NCBI GenBank assembly: GCA_964431545.1
Contig: CAYSLC010000002.1
Coordinates: 18,660 to 82,659, forward strand
Length of the DNA: 64,000 bases
Reading direction: 5' to 3'
Source: CAYSLC01 sp964431545
GTDB lineage: Bacteria > Desulfobacterota > Desulfobacteria > Desulfobacterales > JAABSP01
In this document: piece after piece, positions 18,001-25,818 of the stretch
Layout: each line of letters opens with the position of its first letter
How positions within the stretch are numbered: the stretch's first letter is position 1
Position numbers and translations under genes: made by a program
The notes under the pieces: model-generated
Database searches by the model: none
The model's input: the letters and a program-made list of their open reading frames with translations, nothing else
What the model was told of the DNA's origin: nothing

Positions 18001-18846
18001 GTGAGTGACCGCGGGAGAACAACAGGGCGCCTTTCCGAAAAGAACGGCATCTCCATCGAGGACTACCACATCACCGAAGAGCCGTATTACCTGCCCACCC
18101 GGGACGAACTCGAGGTGTTCGACACCGCCTGGCGCCTGAAGCTGCCGGTGATGCTCAAGGGGCCGACGGGATGCGGGAAGACCCGGTTTCTGGAGTACAT
18201 GGCGTGGAAGCTGGACCGCCCCCTGGTGACCATCGCCTGCCACGAGGACCTCACCGCGTCGGATCTGGTGGGCCGCTATCTCCTGCAGGGGGAGGAGACC
18301 GTCTGGGCGGACGGGCCCTTGAGCCTGGCGGTCAAACACGGGGCCATCTGTTATCTGGACGAGGTGGTGGAGGCGAGAAAAGACACCACCGTGGTGATCC
18401 ACCCGTTGACGGATGACCGGCGGATCTTCCCCCAGGAAAAACGGGGGATCCTGCTGGAGGCCCACCCCGATTTTCTCCTGGTGATCTCCTACAACCCCGG
18501 TTACCAGAGCGTCATGAAGGATCTGAAGCACTCCACCCGCCAGCGGTTCATCGCCCTGGAGTTCACCTACCCCGACGAGGAGAAGGAGCGGGCCATCGTC
18601 ATGGGGGAGACGGGTGTGGACGAGCCGACGGCGGCGCGCCTGGTCCAGCTGGGCGGGATGGTCCGGAACCTGAGAAAGCACGGCCTGGAGGAGGGGATCA
18701 GCACGCGGCTTCTGGTCTATGCCGGCCGGCTGATCGCCGAGGGCCTTCCGCCGGCCGTCGCCTGCGAGGCCGCCGTAATCCGGGCCATGTCCGACGACGC
18801 GGAGATGCAGGAGGCGATCTCGGAGATCGTCTCCGGCATCTTCTAG
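18001..18846 (+). CDS. CbbQ/NorQ/GvpN-type AAA+ ATPase
   Basis: 281 residues from the GTG at 18001, which has AGGAGG eleven bases upstream; an ATG 27 bases earlier would place that site inside the gene. Walker A is GPTGCGKTRF, Walker B ICYLDEVVEA, and the sensor region contains VISYNPGY, all typical of the CbbQ/NorQ/NirQ group. These MoxR-class ATPases act with a VWA protein to remodel or activate metalloenzymes: Rubisco (CbbQO), nitric oxide reductase (NorQD), or cofactor insertion in other systems. The VWA partner is the next gene. No Rubisco or Nor gene lies nearby, so the client is probably another enzyme; its place after a cobalt/methyltransferase cluster hints at corrinoid or metal insertion. 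Confidence 0.85.
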   Translation: MSDRGRTTGRLSEKNGISIEDYHITEEPYYLPTRDELEVFDTAWRLKLPVMLKGPTGCGKTRFLEYMAWKLDRPLVTIACHEDLTASDLVGRYLLQGEETVWADGPLSLAVKHGAICYLDEVVEARKDTTVVIHPLTDDRRIFPQEKRGILLEAHPDFLLVISYNPGYQSVMKDLKHSTRQRFIALEFTYPDEEKERAIVMGETGVDEPTAARLVQLGGMVRNLRKHGLEEGISTRLLVYAGRLIAEGLPPAVACEAAVIRAMSDDAEMQEAISEIVSGIF

Positions 18847-18907
18847 CCCTTCTTTCGGAAGCGTCCGCCGAGAACAGACCGAGGAGACCCCCTTTTTCAT
18901 CGGCGCC

Positions 18908-21166
18908 ATGGGAACACCGATCAGCCACCACCGGGAGTTGACCGACGGCCTCTCCGAAGAGGCCGCGGACGCCTGCGCGCGGATCTGCGAGACCGTCTCC
19001 CACCTCCGCTCCCAGAAGGCGAACCGCTTCCGGATGTCGGTCCGCCACCACATGGAGAGGCTCGCCGCCCACCCCCTTTCCGGCGATATCTTCCCCGGCG
19101 CGGTCCGCCTGAGCCGGCTGGGGTGGGCCCTGGTGATCCCCTATCTGGAGGCGGTGGCGCGGCTGGAACACCGGCCGGAGGCCATCGAAACCTGGACCCG
19201 GATCGCCATGGAACTGGCCCGGCTCGATCTCGATGTGGCGTCGGCGTTTCTGGAACGGACCCCCGATTTCCTGTCGAACCTGGGGCCCGGGAACCTCTTC
19301 GACTGGGGCGAGCTGGCGAGATCCGCGCTGGACCGATGGGGAAAACCGGTCTGGAAACCGGTCCGCGCCTACCTCGAGGCCGCGGCGGAGAACGAATGCG
19401 CCTATCCGCTGAAGCGATGGGATTTCTTCCTGGAGCAGTCCGCGGCGATCGCGGAACGCTCCACGGCGGCCGCCGCCGCGTTCATCCGCCACGGCAACCG
19501 GGCCTGCCTGCTGCTGGATGCAAACGGCGTCCGGGAATGGGTCGCCCGGGGGATCGCGGCGTCCGATACCGAGGAGGAACTCCTGAAGTACTTCATCGGC
19601 ACCTCCTCCAAGGCGATGGAGCACCGGGACGGGCTGGTCTCGGGCGTGCCCCTGAAGGACAAAAGCAACACCCTCTCCCTGATCTGCGAGGCGGCCCTGG
19701 GGCGTCCGGTGAAGATCCGTTCCAACATTTCCCTGGCCAGGGTGAAGGGGTTCACCGGCGCCGCCGCCACCGACGGCAGGGCCGTCTATCTGCCCGACCG
19801 GCTCCCGGATTTCGACGCCTACAAGCTCATGGCCCTGCACCAAACCTTTCTGATGGATTGCGGGGCCCTCCGAACCGGGGGGGGCTTGACCGCCAGGGAT
19901 CCCGTGGCGCTCCATGTGGAGGCGGATCGCCGCCTCGCCGAACGGCTGCCCGGCATGCGGCCCAAGATGGCGGCCCAGTCTCCGGGGGAGCTGCCCCGGG
20001 GGTACCCGTTCACGGACCCCCGGCGCGTCGGGGATCCGCTTCCCTGGTGGGGGGACTTTCTCCCCGAACTGGTGGCCGAGACCGATGCCGCCATCGATTC
20101 CGTCAAGGAGAAGGCGGTCGATTACACGGACCTTCCCCCGGAGATGATCGAGGCGCTCCTGGCGGGGCTGATCGTGGACGGGACCCGGGACGAGAGCCGG
20201 CTCATGGCGCTTCTCCGGGAGATGTTCGACCATCTCGAATTCTCCTCCCCCGACCCCGAGGAGCTGCGCGAAAACGTCAAGACCTTCTTCTACCGGGAGT
20301 GGGACAAGGACCTCTCCGACTACAAGCTGGAATGGTGCATGGTCCGGCAGCGGCTCCCCGACGACGCCCCCAACGACTTTGTCAAGGAATTGAAGGAGCG
20401 GCTGCCGGGGATCATCAAGCTGATCCGCAGGCAGTTCATGCTCCTCAAGCCGGAGCGCTTCAAGAAGTACAAGGCCCAGCCGGCCGGGGACCATCTCGAC
20501 ATCGACGCCCTGGTGGCGGCGCTGGTGGACCGGAAATCGGGATCATACCTCTCCGAGAACGTCTACATCTGGCGGGACAAGCGGATCCGTGATGTCGCCT
20601 CCCTCTTCCTCCTGGACACCAGCGGCTCCTCCGAGGAACGGGTGGACGGCCGCCGGGTGATCGACATCCAGAAGGAGGCGATGGCGCTGATGGCCGAGGC
20701 CCTCGACTCCCTGGGCGACCCCTACGCGGTCTTCGGCTTCTCCACCCAGGGGCGGTTTCGGGTCAATCTCTTCCAGGTCAAGGATTTCGGGGAGGACTAC
20801 ACCGAGCGGGTCCAGCACCGGCTGGGGAACCTCCGGCCCGACGGCCTGACCCGGATGGGGGCGGTGATCCGCCACGGCATCCACAAGCTGGAATCGGTCT
20901 CCGCGGCGGTGCGGCTCATGGTGATCCTCACCGACGGCATGCCCTATGACCTGGAGTACGGAAACCTCGACTACGCCATCGCCGACACCCGAAAGGCGAT
21001 CCTCGAGGCCCGGCGCCGGCGCATCCATCCGTTCGTCATCACGTCGGACAAAAAGAGCGAGGGGTATCTCAGGCGGATCTCCCAGGAGACCCAGAGCATC
21101 ATCCTGCCGAAGGTGGAGCTGCTGCCGTCCCTGCTGCCGGCGGTGTACAAGCGGTTGACGGTATAG
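18908..21166 (+). CDS. CbbO/NorD-type VWA-domain protein
   Basis: 752 residues. The C-terminal 200 residues form a von Willebrand A domain with an intact MIDAS (DTSGSS, a downstream Thr in GLTRMG, and LTDGMP). The long N-terminal half is the helical CbbO/NorD region, with no signal peptide or membrane segment. Partner of the AAA ATPase encoded 61 bases upstream; such pairs form a complex in which the VWA protein recruits the client through a metal-bridged acidic residue. Length fits the CbbO/NorD family. The client is not known from the sequence. Confidence 0.85.
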   Translation: MGTPISHHRELTDGLSEEAADACARICETVSHLRSQKANRFRMSVRHHMERLAAHPLSGDIFPGAVRLSRLGWALVIPYLEAVARLEHRPEAIETWTRIAMELARLDLDVASAFLERTPDFLSNLGPGNLFDWGELARSALDRWGKPVWKPVRAYLEAAAENECAYPLKRWDFFLEQSAAIAERSTAAAAAFIRHGNRACLLLDANGVREWVARGIAASDTEEELLKYFIGTSSKAMEHRDGLVSGVPLKDKSNTLSLICEAALGRPVKIRSNISLARVKGFTGAAATDGRAVYLPDRLPDFDAYKLMALHQTFLMDCGALRTGGGLTARDPVALHVEADRRLAERLPGMRPKMAAQSPGELPRGYPFTDPRRVGDPLPWWGDFLPELVAETDAAIDSVKEKAVDYTDLPPEMIEALLAGLIVDGTRDESRLMALLREMFDHLEFSSPDPEELRENVKTFFYREWDKDLSDYKLEWCMVRQRLPDDAPNDFVKELKERLPGIIKLIRRQFMLLKPERFKKYKAQPAGDHLDIDALVAALVDRKSGSYLSENVYIWRDKRIRDVASLFLLDTSGSSEERVDGRRVIDIQKEAMALMAEALDSLGDPYAVFGFSTQGRFRVNLFQVKDFGEDYTERVQHRLGNLRPDGLTRMGAVIRHGIHKLESVSAAVRLMVILTDGMPYDLEYGNLDYAIADTRKAILEARRRRIHPFVITSDKKSEGYLRRISQETQSIILPKVELLPSLLPAVYKRLTV

Positions 21167-21185
21167 GGGGGAAATCCACCCCCGA

Positions 21186-21206
21186 CCCCCCTTACCGAAA
21201 GGGGGG
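21186..21206 (+). terminator. Strong GC hairpin after the VWA gene
   Basis: CCCCCCTT-ACCGA-AAGGGGGG, a perfect 8-bp stem with a 5-base loop, 20 bases after the stop. There is no T run, so it could equally be an mRNA-stabilising or repeat hairpin. Confidence 0.4.
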
Positions 21207-21250
21207 ATGAGAGAAATTCCCCCCGACCGGTTGTATGAAAGGGGCGGGGG

Positions 21251-21799
21251 ATGGTTTACGGGAACGCACGGAACAGGGAGATGGAGATGGAGATGGAGAC
21301 ACGATTCGATCCGTTGGTGAAAAAGGCGGTGGAACTCGGAGCCGATGATGCGCGTCTGATCCGGACGGAGGCGGTGGTGTTCGACCCCCGGTCGGAGCTG
21401 AAATGCCGTTTCGGATGCGCCCGATGGGGCCGGTACTGGACGTGCCCGCCGCACACCGGAATCTCCCAGGAGCGGTTCAGGGAGGCGTTCGACCGGTACG
21501 AGACCGCCCTCGTCCTCCAGGTGCCGGACATGGAGAAGAGCCAGACCGTCACCCTGGCCGTGGAAAAGGAGGCGATGATGCACCACGGATGCGCCTTCGC
21601 CTTTGCCCTGGCCTTGTGCGTGCAGTGCGACCCGTGCGCCCATCCGGAGCCGTGCCGGCACCCCGAACTCGCCCGTCCCTCCATGGACGCCTACGGGGTC
21701 GATATCGGCAAGACGGTGGCGCCGCTCGGGTTCGAGGTGCGGTTCGACCCCGGGGGAAATTTCGTCCCAATGTGGTACTCCATGGTCCTTCTGGATTGA
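21251..21799 (+). CDS. DUF2284 predicted metal-binding protein
   Basis: 182 residues. Cysteine pattern typical of DUF2284: KCRFGCARWGRYWTCPPHTG near residues 47-66 and LCVQCDPCAHPEPCRHPE near 120-138, likely binding a metal or iron-sulfur cluster. No membrane or signal sequence. The start at 21251 has GGGGCGGGGG upstream; a second ATG at 21281, after AGGGAG and opening a MEMEME stretch, is an alternative. Proteins of this family are common in anaerobes near corrinoid and methyltransferase genes, but their function is not established. Confidence 0.82.
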   Translation: MVYGNARNREMEMEMETRFDPLVKKAVELGADDARLIRTEAVVFDPRSELKCRFGCARWGRYWTCPPHTGISQERFREAFDRYETALVLQVPDMEKSQTVTLAVEKEAMMHHGCAFAFALALCVQCDPCAHPEPCRHPELARPSMDAYGVDIGKTVAPLGFEVRFDPGGNFVPMWYSMVLLD

Positions 21800-22119
21800 T
21801 GGCTCGCCAGTCGCGGGGCCCCGGCACCCCTTTGGGGCCGTGCCGGCGCGCCCCGACCCTTCCCCGATTGTAAAAGTCTTGTAAAACCCCGCCGCCTCCC
21901 ATTGCCCATCTCCCCTTCGATCCGGTATGGTGGCGGCGAGCTTTGGCGGAGTCGATGCCCCTCTCCGCAAAGCCGGGGTTTGGCCGGTTTTCCACCGGCC
22001 AACCCCCCGTGGGCCATCCATATCAACCCCATACGGCTCATCGATCCATTTCCGGCCCGAAAGCGACGCGAGGATGAGCCGAATCGCGGACTTCGCCGTC
22101 CGCCCGGAGGAAAAACGCC
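21800..22119. other. 320-base intergenic region with one long hairpin
   Basis: Contains a near-perfect inverted repeat at 21975-22006 (GGGGTT, an unpaired T, GGCCGGT, and its complement), a possible terminator or mRNA-end structure without T run. No sigma-54 box, riboswitch or small ORF with a ribosome-binding site was seen. Confidence 0.4.
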
Positions 22120-23247
22120 ATGCCACTGCCGAAGCTGACCATCGGAGACCTGACTGTCGAAGTTCCCATCATCCAGGGCGGCATGGGGGTGGGGATCTCC
22201 ATGTCCGGGCTGGCCTCGGCCGTGGCCGAAGAGGGCGGGGTGGGCGTCATCGCCGGCGCCATGCCGGGCATCGGCGAGCCGGACATCGCCACCAACGGCA
22301 CGGCGGCCAACCAGCGGGTCCTGGCCGAGGAGATCCGGAAGGCACGGAATCGGACCGGCGGCGCCCTCGGGGTCAACCTCATGGTCGCCTTGACCGACTA
22401 CGCCGACCTGGTGAGGACCGCCGTGGCCGAGGGGATCGACATCATCTTCTCGGGGGCCGGCCTGCCTCTCGACCTGCCCGGATTCCTCACCCCCGGAAGC
22501 CGGACCAAGCTTTCGCCCATCGTCTCCTCGGGGCGGGCCGCGGCCATCATCTGCAAGAAATGGCTCTCCCGGTTCGACTACCTTCCGGACGCCGTGGTGG
22601 TGGAGGGCCCCAAGGCCGGGGGCCACATCGGCTTCAAGCTCGATCAGATCGACGATCCCCGGTTCGCGGTGGAACGGCTGACGGCGGAGGTGATCGCGGC
22701 GGTGAAGCCCTTTGAAGAGGCCCACGGGAGGAAGATCCCGGTGATCGCCGCCGGGGGGATCTACACGGGGGCCGACATCCACGAGTTCCTCGCCATGGGC
22801 GCCGCCGGGGTCCAGATGGGCACCCGGTTCGTGGCCACCCACGAGTGCGACGCGGACGATGCCTTCAAGCAGTCCTACATCGACGCCACCGAGGCGGATA
22901 TGGTGATCATCAAGAGCCCGGTGGGGATGCCGGGACGGGCGGTCCGCAACGAATTCCTCGACGCGGTGGCCCAGGGGGAGAAGATCCCGTTCAAGTGTCC
23001 CCTCCACTGCCTCAAGACCTGCGATCCGGAGAAGAGCCCCTTCTGCATCGCCCTGGCCCTGGCCAACGCCCGGAAGGGAAGGCTGAAGCACGGGTTCGCC
23101 TTCGCGGGGGAGAACGCCCACCGGGTCGATCGGATCGTGTCGGTGCGGGAGTTGATGTCCACGCTGATCACGGAGTATGAGATCGCGGATGCGGCGGGGG
23201 TTCGGGATTTTCTGGAGGAGCCGGTGGCGGCGGTCCGGGCGGGGTGA
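22120..23247 (+). CDS. Nitronate monooxygenase / 2-nitropropane dioxygenase-family flavoprotein
   Basis: 375 residues. Opens with the family hallmark IIQGGMGVGIS, then GVGVIAGAMPGI; the FMN phosphate site is in GGIYTGADI and GAAGVQMGTRFV near residues 210-240, and GHIGFKLDQ lies near 170. An extra C-terminal segment contains cysteines (CPLHCLKTCDPEKSPFC, around 290-306) that standard nitronate monooxygenases lack; related anaerobe enzymes annotated as NAD(P)H-dependent flavin oxidoreductases have similar tails. Alternative identity: a FabK-like enoyl-ACP reductase. Substrate unresolved. Confidence 0.82.
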   Translation: MPLPKLTIGDLTVEVPIIQGGMGVGISMSGLASAVAEEGGVGVIAGAMPGIGEPDIATNGTAANQRVLAEEIRKARNRTGGALGVNLMVALTDYADLVRTAVAEGIDIIFSGAGLPLDLPGFLTPGSRTKLSPIVSSGRAAAIICKKWLSRFDYLPDAVVVEGPKAGGHIGFKLDQIDDPRFAVERLTAEVIAAVKPFEEAHGRKIPVIAAGGIYTGADIHEFLAMGAAGVQMGTRFVATHECDADDAFKQSYIDATEADMVIIKSPVGMPGRAVRNEFLDAVAQGEKIPFKCPLHCLKTCDPEKSPFCIALALANARKGRLKHGFAFAGENAHRVDRIVSVRELMSTLITEYEIADAAGVRDFLEEPVAAVRAG

Positions 23248-23336
23248 CGGCTGGTTGATCCCCCTTTTACCGATCCCTCGCGTTCCAATACGCCGGTTTT
23301 CCGCTTCCCGGGACGCCTCTGGATGAAAGACGATTT

Positions 23337-23567
23337 TCACTTGTTCAATGCGGCCCTTGCCTGTTTCAGGACCTCTTCCGCCGGTATGCAGCCGACTTTT
23401 CCATCCTCGATTTCCCGCCACCTTCTGTTCGCCTCATCCATCCAGGCTTTTTCCGTTTCATCGTCAATAAATCCATCTAAACTCTCCCAGATCCGGTGTG
23501 CCAGGGCAGCCCTTTCATCGGGGGGTAGGTTGAAAATGGTCCTTTCGATTTCAGTTGTCGTGCTCAT
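23337..23567 (-). CDS. Addiction-module antitoxin of the PF09720 type, apparently orphan
   Basis: 76 residues from an ATG preceded by AAGGAAAT. The sequence (TIFNLPPDERAALAHRIWESL, then EKAWMDEANRRWREIEDGKV and IPAEEVLKQAR) matches the putative addiction module component family, whose partner is usually a RelE/ParE-type toxin encoded immediately downstream. Here only 89 bases separate its stop from the previous gene and no toxin is present. On the upstream side an assembly gap starts 86 bases away. Confidence 0.75.
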   Translation of the reverse strand: MSTTTEIERTIFNLPPDERAALAHRIWESLDGFIDDETEKAWMDEANRRWREIEDGKVGCIPAEEVLKQARAALNK

Positions 23568-23652
23568 GTTGATTTCCTTTATGCGATTCATAAACGATTC
23601 AATACAGCAATCATCTCGGGTCCGTGCCTCGGTCGATTATACCAGGAAGCTG

Positions 23653-23752
23653 NNNNNNNNNNNNNNNNNNNNNNNNNNNNNNNNNNNNNNNNNNNNNNNN
23701 NNNNNNNNNNNNNNNNNNNNNNNNNNNNNNNNNNNNNNNNNNNNNNNNNNNN
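23653..23752. other. Assembly gap (100 N)
   Basis: Exactly 100 N, a conventional scaffold-gap length, so the true distance is unknown. It abuts copy 2 of the dispersed repeat, the likely cause of the break. Confidence 0.97.
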
Positions 23753-23840
23753 TCACGCCCTTTCAGGGCTTTTTTTCTATACGGCCGGTGTTCCCAGGGC
23801 GGATGCCCTGGGCTGGTATGTTGCGCCCTTTCAGGACGGG
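23753..23840 (+). repeat. Dispersed palindromic repeat, copy 2
   Basis: Starts at the gap edge with ACGCCCTTTCAGGGC and continues to TTCCCAGGGCGGATGCCCTGGGCTGGTATGTTGCGCCCTTTC in short matched blocks also found at 17741-17820. Marks the left border of the AT-richer island. Confidence 0.7.
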
Positions 23841-24479
23841 CTTCGGAAGATCGTCACAAGCGGTGACGCCTTTTCGGTAGGAGTTCGAAACATCACCATA
23901 ACCAGTCTGTGAGAAACTCACACTACCGGTTTTGGCCTGCCGGTCTTCGTCCAAACCTACAAAACCTTGACAATTCCGTTGGCTTTCAGCTAAGTAGAAC
24001 GTTGTCGGGAGAAGGCAATCATGGAATAAAACCACAACGAGGCACTCGCGCCTTTGACAACCGCAATAGAGCCTCACAGTGCCCAAATTTGCTTTATAAA
24101 GCCAGAATGCGAGCATGGTTTATCGTTATATACCATTCAACTTTCGAATCTGATTTTCGATAAGGTAATTTCAATAATCTGTGGCTTAGCTTGATTTTAT
24201 TAAGATTAAACCGTAACCCCTTGTTTTGAGATGCATATCAATTATTGACTATGATTTAATTTTCAAGTAAAACAGATGGATAGGCGATAGCTTTACAAGT
24301 CAGGTTAACAATTATAGGTTCCGACTCTTCTCAGAGATCTGATCGAATTAATTTTCAATATGTAAATGGCTCTATAATCGATATGATAATATTTATTATA
24401 GTTCCGTGTCCGAAAGCTGGTTATATCATTAACCGGATAGTAACAATTGAGACAGATTTTATCGCGAGGATATGAAAAA
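23841..24479. other. AT-rich region without genes, left edge of the acquired island
   Basis: About 640 bases, distinctly AT-richer than the window. Reading frames here are short, without ribosome-binding sites or family features. No integrase, transposase, tRNA or inverted terminal repeat was found. A promoter candidate lies at 24245-24273. Confidence 0.6.
24245..24273 (+). promoter_or_regulatory. Candidate sigma-70 promoter of the nuclease/helicase cassette
   Basis: TTGACT, 17 bases, TAAAAC. The start would be near 24280, leaving about 200 bases of leader. Because the region is AT-rich, chance matches are likely; TTGACA near 23966 is a second possibility. Confidence 0.35.
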
Positions 24480-25817
24480 ATGATTGCAATGCCACTTCTA
24501 AGTGAGCAGGATTTAGGGGTTTCAATGGAAGGTACAATTGATCCCTTGGGCACATACGCAATAGGCGATGCATTAGCGGTTAAACTAGTTCCTGGAGTGA
24601 GGGAAAGGCAGGAGCACCCTCGGTTCCTTACAGCTACCGCTGTATCGTTGTTTGTTTGCCGGGATTTTGATGATGATATGGTCGCTGCCGACGGGCTAAG
24701 CACACCCACGTTGGTCTTTGAGTGGTATGTAGTGGAAGGCCTGGTTCGAACAGCTAAAGAGAAAATTGAGTACCGGGGTTTGCCCGGCAGCCTTAAAGCA
24801 GCGCGAGCGAGGGAAGACGGGGTGCCCCTGTCAGCAAGTCTTTATTTAAAAAGCCCTAATGTATTTGGGTTTCAGGCCGTATATCGCCGTTTATCGAGGA
24901 ATTTGGGGCTCGAAGTATCAAGTCGCTTGGGTGAATTTGGTTATAATTTGCTATCGATATGGGTGAAAGAACAGGGGTTGGATGGTTTTCTTGGAACGGT
25001 TCCCGGTCCGGGCAAAAAAGTTATCGAACAGCTGACCGAAGCCGTCAAAGACGGTATGAAGTCAGGGGCTGTCGCCCGCAGCCCTGCCTGGGCTGGCTGG
25101 AAAGTTTTTAGAGACCATCTTTCAATTTACGAGGCTGGTACGAACGAGCGGGGGGCGATTAGCGAGGCCCTTCAAAAGGATGAAACCGGCCATAGGTCAA
25201 TAATCTTTCAGTTTTTGATTTCAGAAGAAGGGCAAAAAATTTGGAAAGAAAGTGGGTCTGAGTACTTATTTCATGAAGCATTGCTAAAAGGCGGAGACGA
25301 ACGACTGCGAACTTTGCTAAATGCGATTATCGCTTATGAAGATTTCTGTCAATATATCGAGAGGGCCTATCGAGATTGCTTGGCTTTTTTGAGCAGTAAT
25401 TCCGGAAAAACATCGGTGTCTCAATTGGCCAAGCTTCCGGGTGTGATAACAGCAACTAAAGAAACTCCAAGGAGGTTTAAAGGTGCAATGGACGCGCTGG
25501 ACCCCGTGGGCGAAACTGTTCGATTTCAGGAGGCTTTCCTGGAATTTGGCGATTCCTTGCCCCCGGAAAGTTGGGTCAACACCTTAATGGAACACCACAA
25601 GCGTGTTCAAAAAGGGAAACCTCCGGCAGGGAAGGCGCCGTGGGTGGAAAGATTTGACGATGGGGCCTATATGATTAGACCAGCTTATCGAAATCAATAC
25701 ACGTTCGACCAAGAGAATGGGCTGGATGAAGAGCTGGATGAAGAGGTAAAATATGTGCATCGGTATCGAACGAAATCCCTTTGGTCCTTTGCCTTGGATT
25801 TAGGTTTGGTGAACTAA
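24480..25817 (+). CDS. Unrecognised protein, first gene of a putative defence cassette (resembles DUF6361 pattern)
   Basis: 445 residues from the ATG at 24480, with GAGGA ten bases upstream; a TTG further upstream is unlikely. No catalytic motif is obvious. Residues 24-60 (GTYAIGDALAVKLVPG, then RQEHPRFLTATAVSLFVC) follow the spacing I recall for the N terminus of DUF6361 proteins (IRDxxADxLFPG...Q...RYF), a family of unknown function often encoded beside PLD-domain and helicase genes. This is a remote resemblance from memory, not a search result. The rest is mixed alpha-helical with an acidic stretch near the C terminus (GLDEELDEEVK). No membrane segment. Codons are AT-rich like the next two genes and unlike the host. 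One base separates its stop from the PLD gene. Confidence 0.8.
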   Translation: MIAMPLLSEQDLGVSMEGTIDPLGTYAIGDALAVKLVPGVRERQEHPRFLTATAVSLFVCRDFDDDMVAADGLSTPTLVFEWYVVEGLVRTAKEKIEYRGLPGSLKAARAREDGVPLSASLYLKSPNVFGFQAVYRRLSRNLGLEVSSRLGEFGYNLLSIWVKEQGLDGFLGTVPGPGKKVIEQLTEAVKDGMKSGAVARSPAWAGWKVFRDHLSIYEAGTNERGAISEALQKDETGHRSIIFQFLISEEGQKIWKESGSEYLFHEALLKGGDERLRTLLNAIIAYEDFCQYIERAYRDCLAFLSSNSGKTSVSQLAKLPGVITATKETPRRFKGAMDALDPVGETVRFQEAFLEFGDSLPPESWVNTLMEHHKRVQKGKPPAGKAPWVERFDDGAYMIRPAYRNQYTFDQENGLDEELDEEVKYVHRYRTKSLWSFALDLGLVN

Positions 25818-25818
25818 A

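Noticed and set aside
23763..24116. 117-codon minus-strand frame next to the gap
   Set aside because: It translates the palindromic repeat and AT-rich DNA; such repeat-derived frames are common misannotations.
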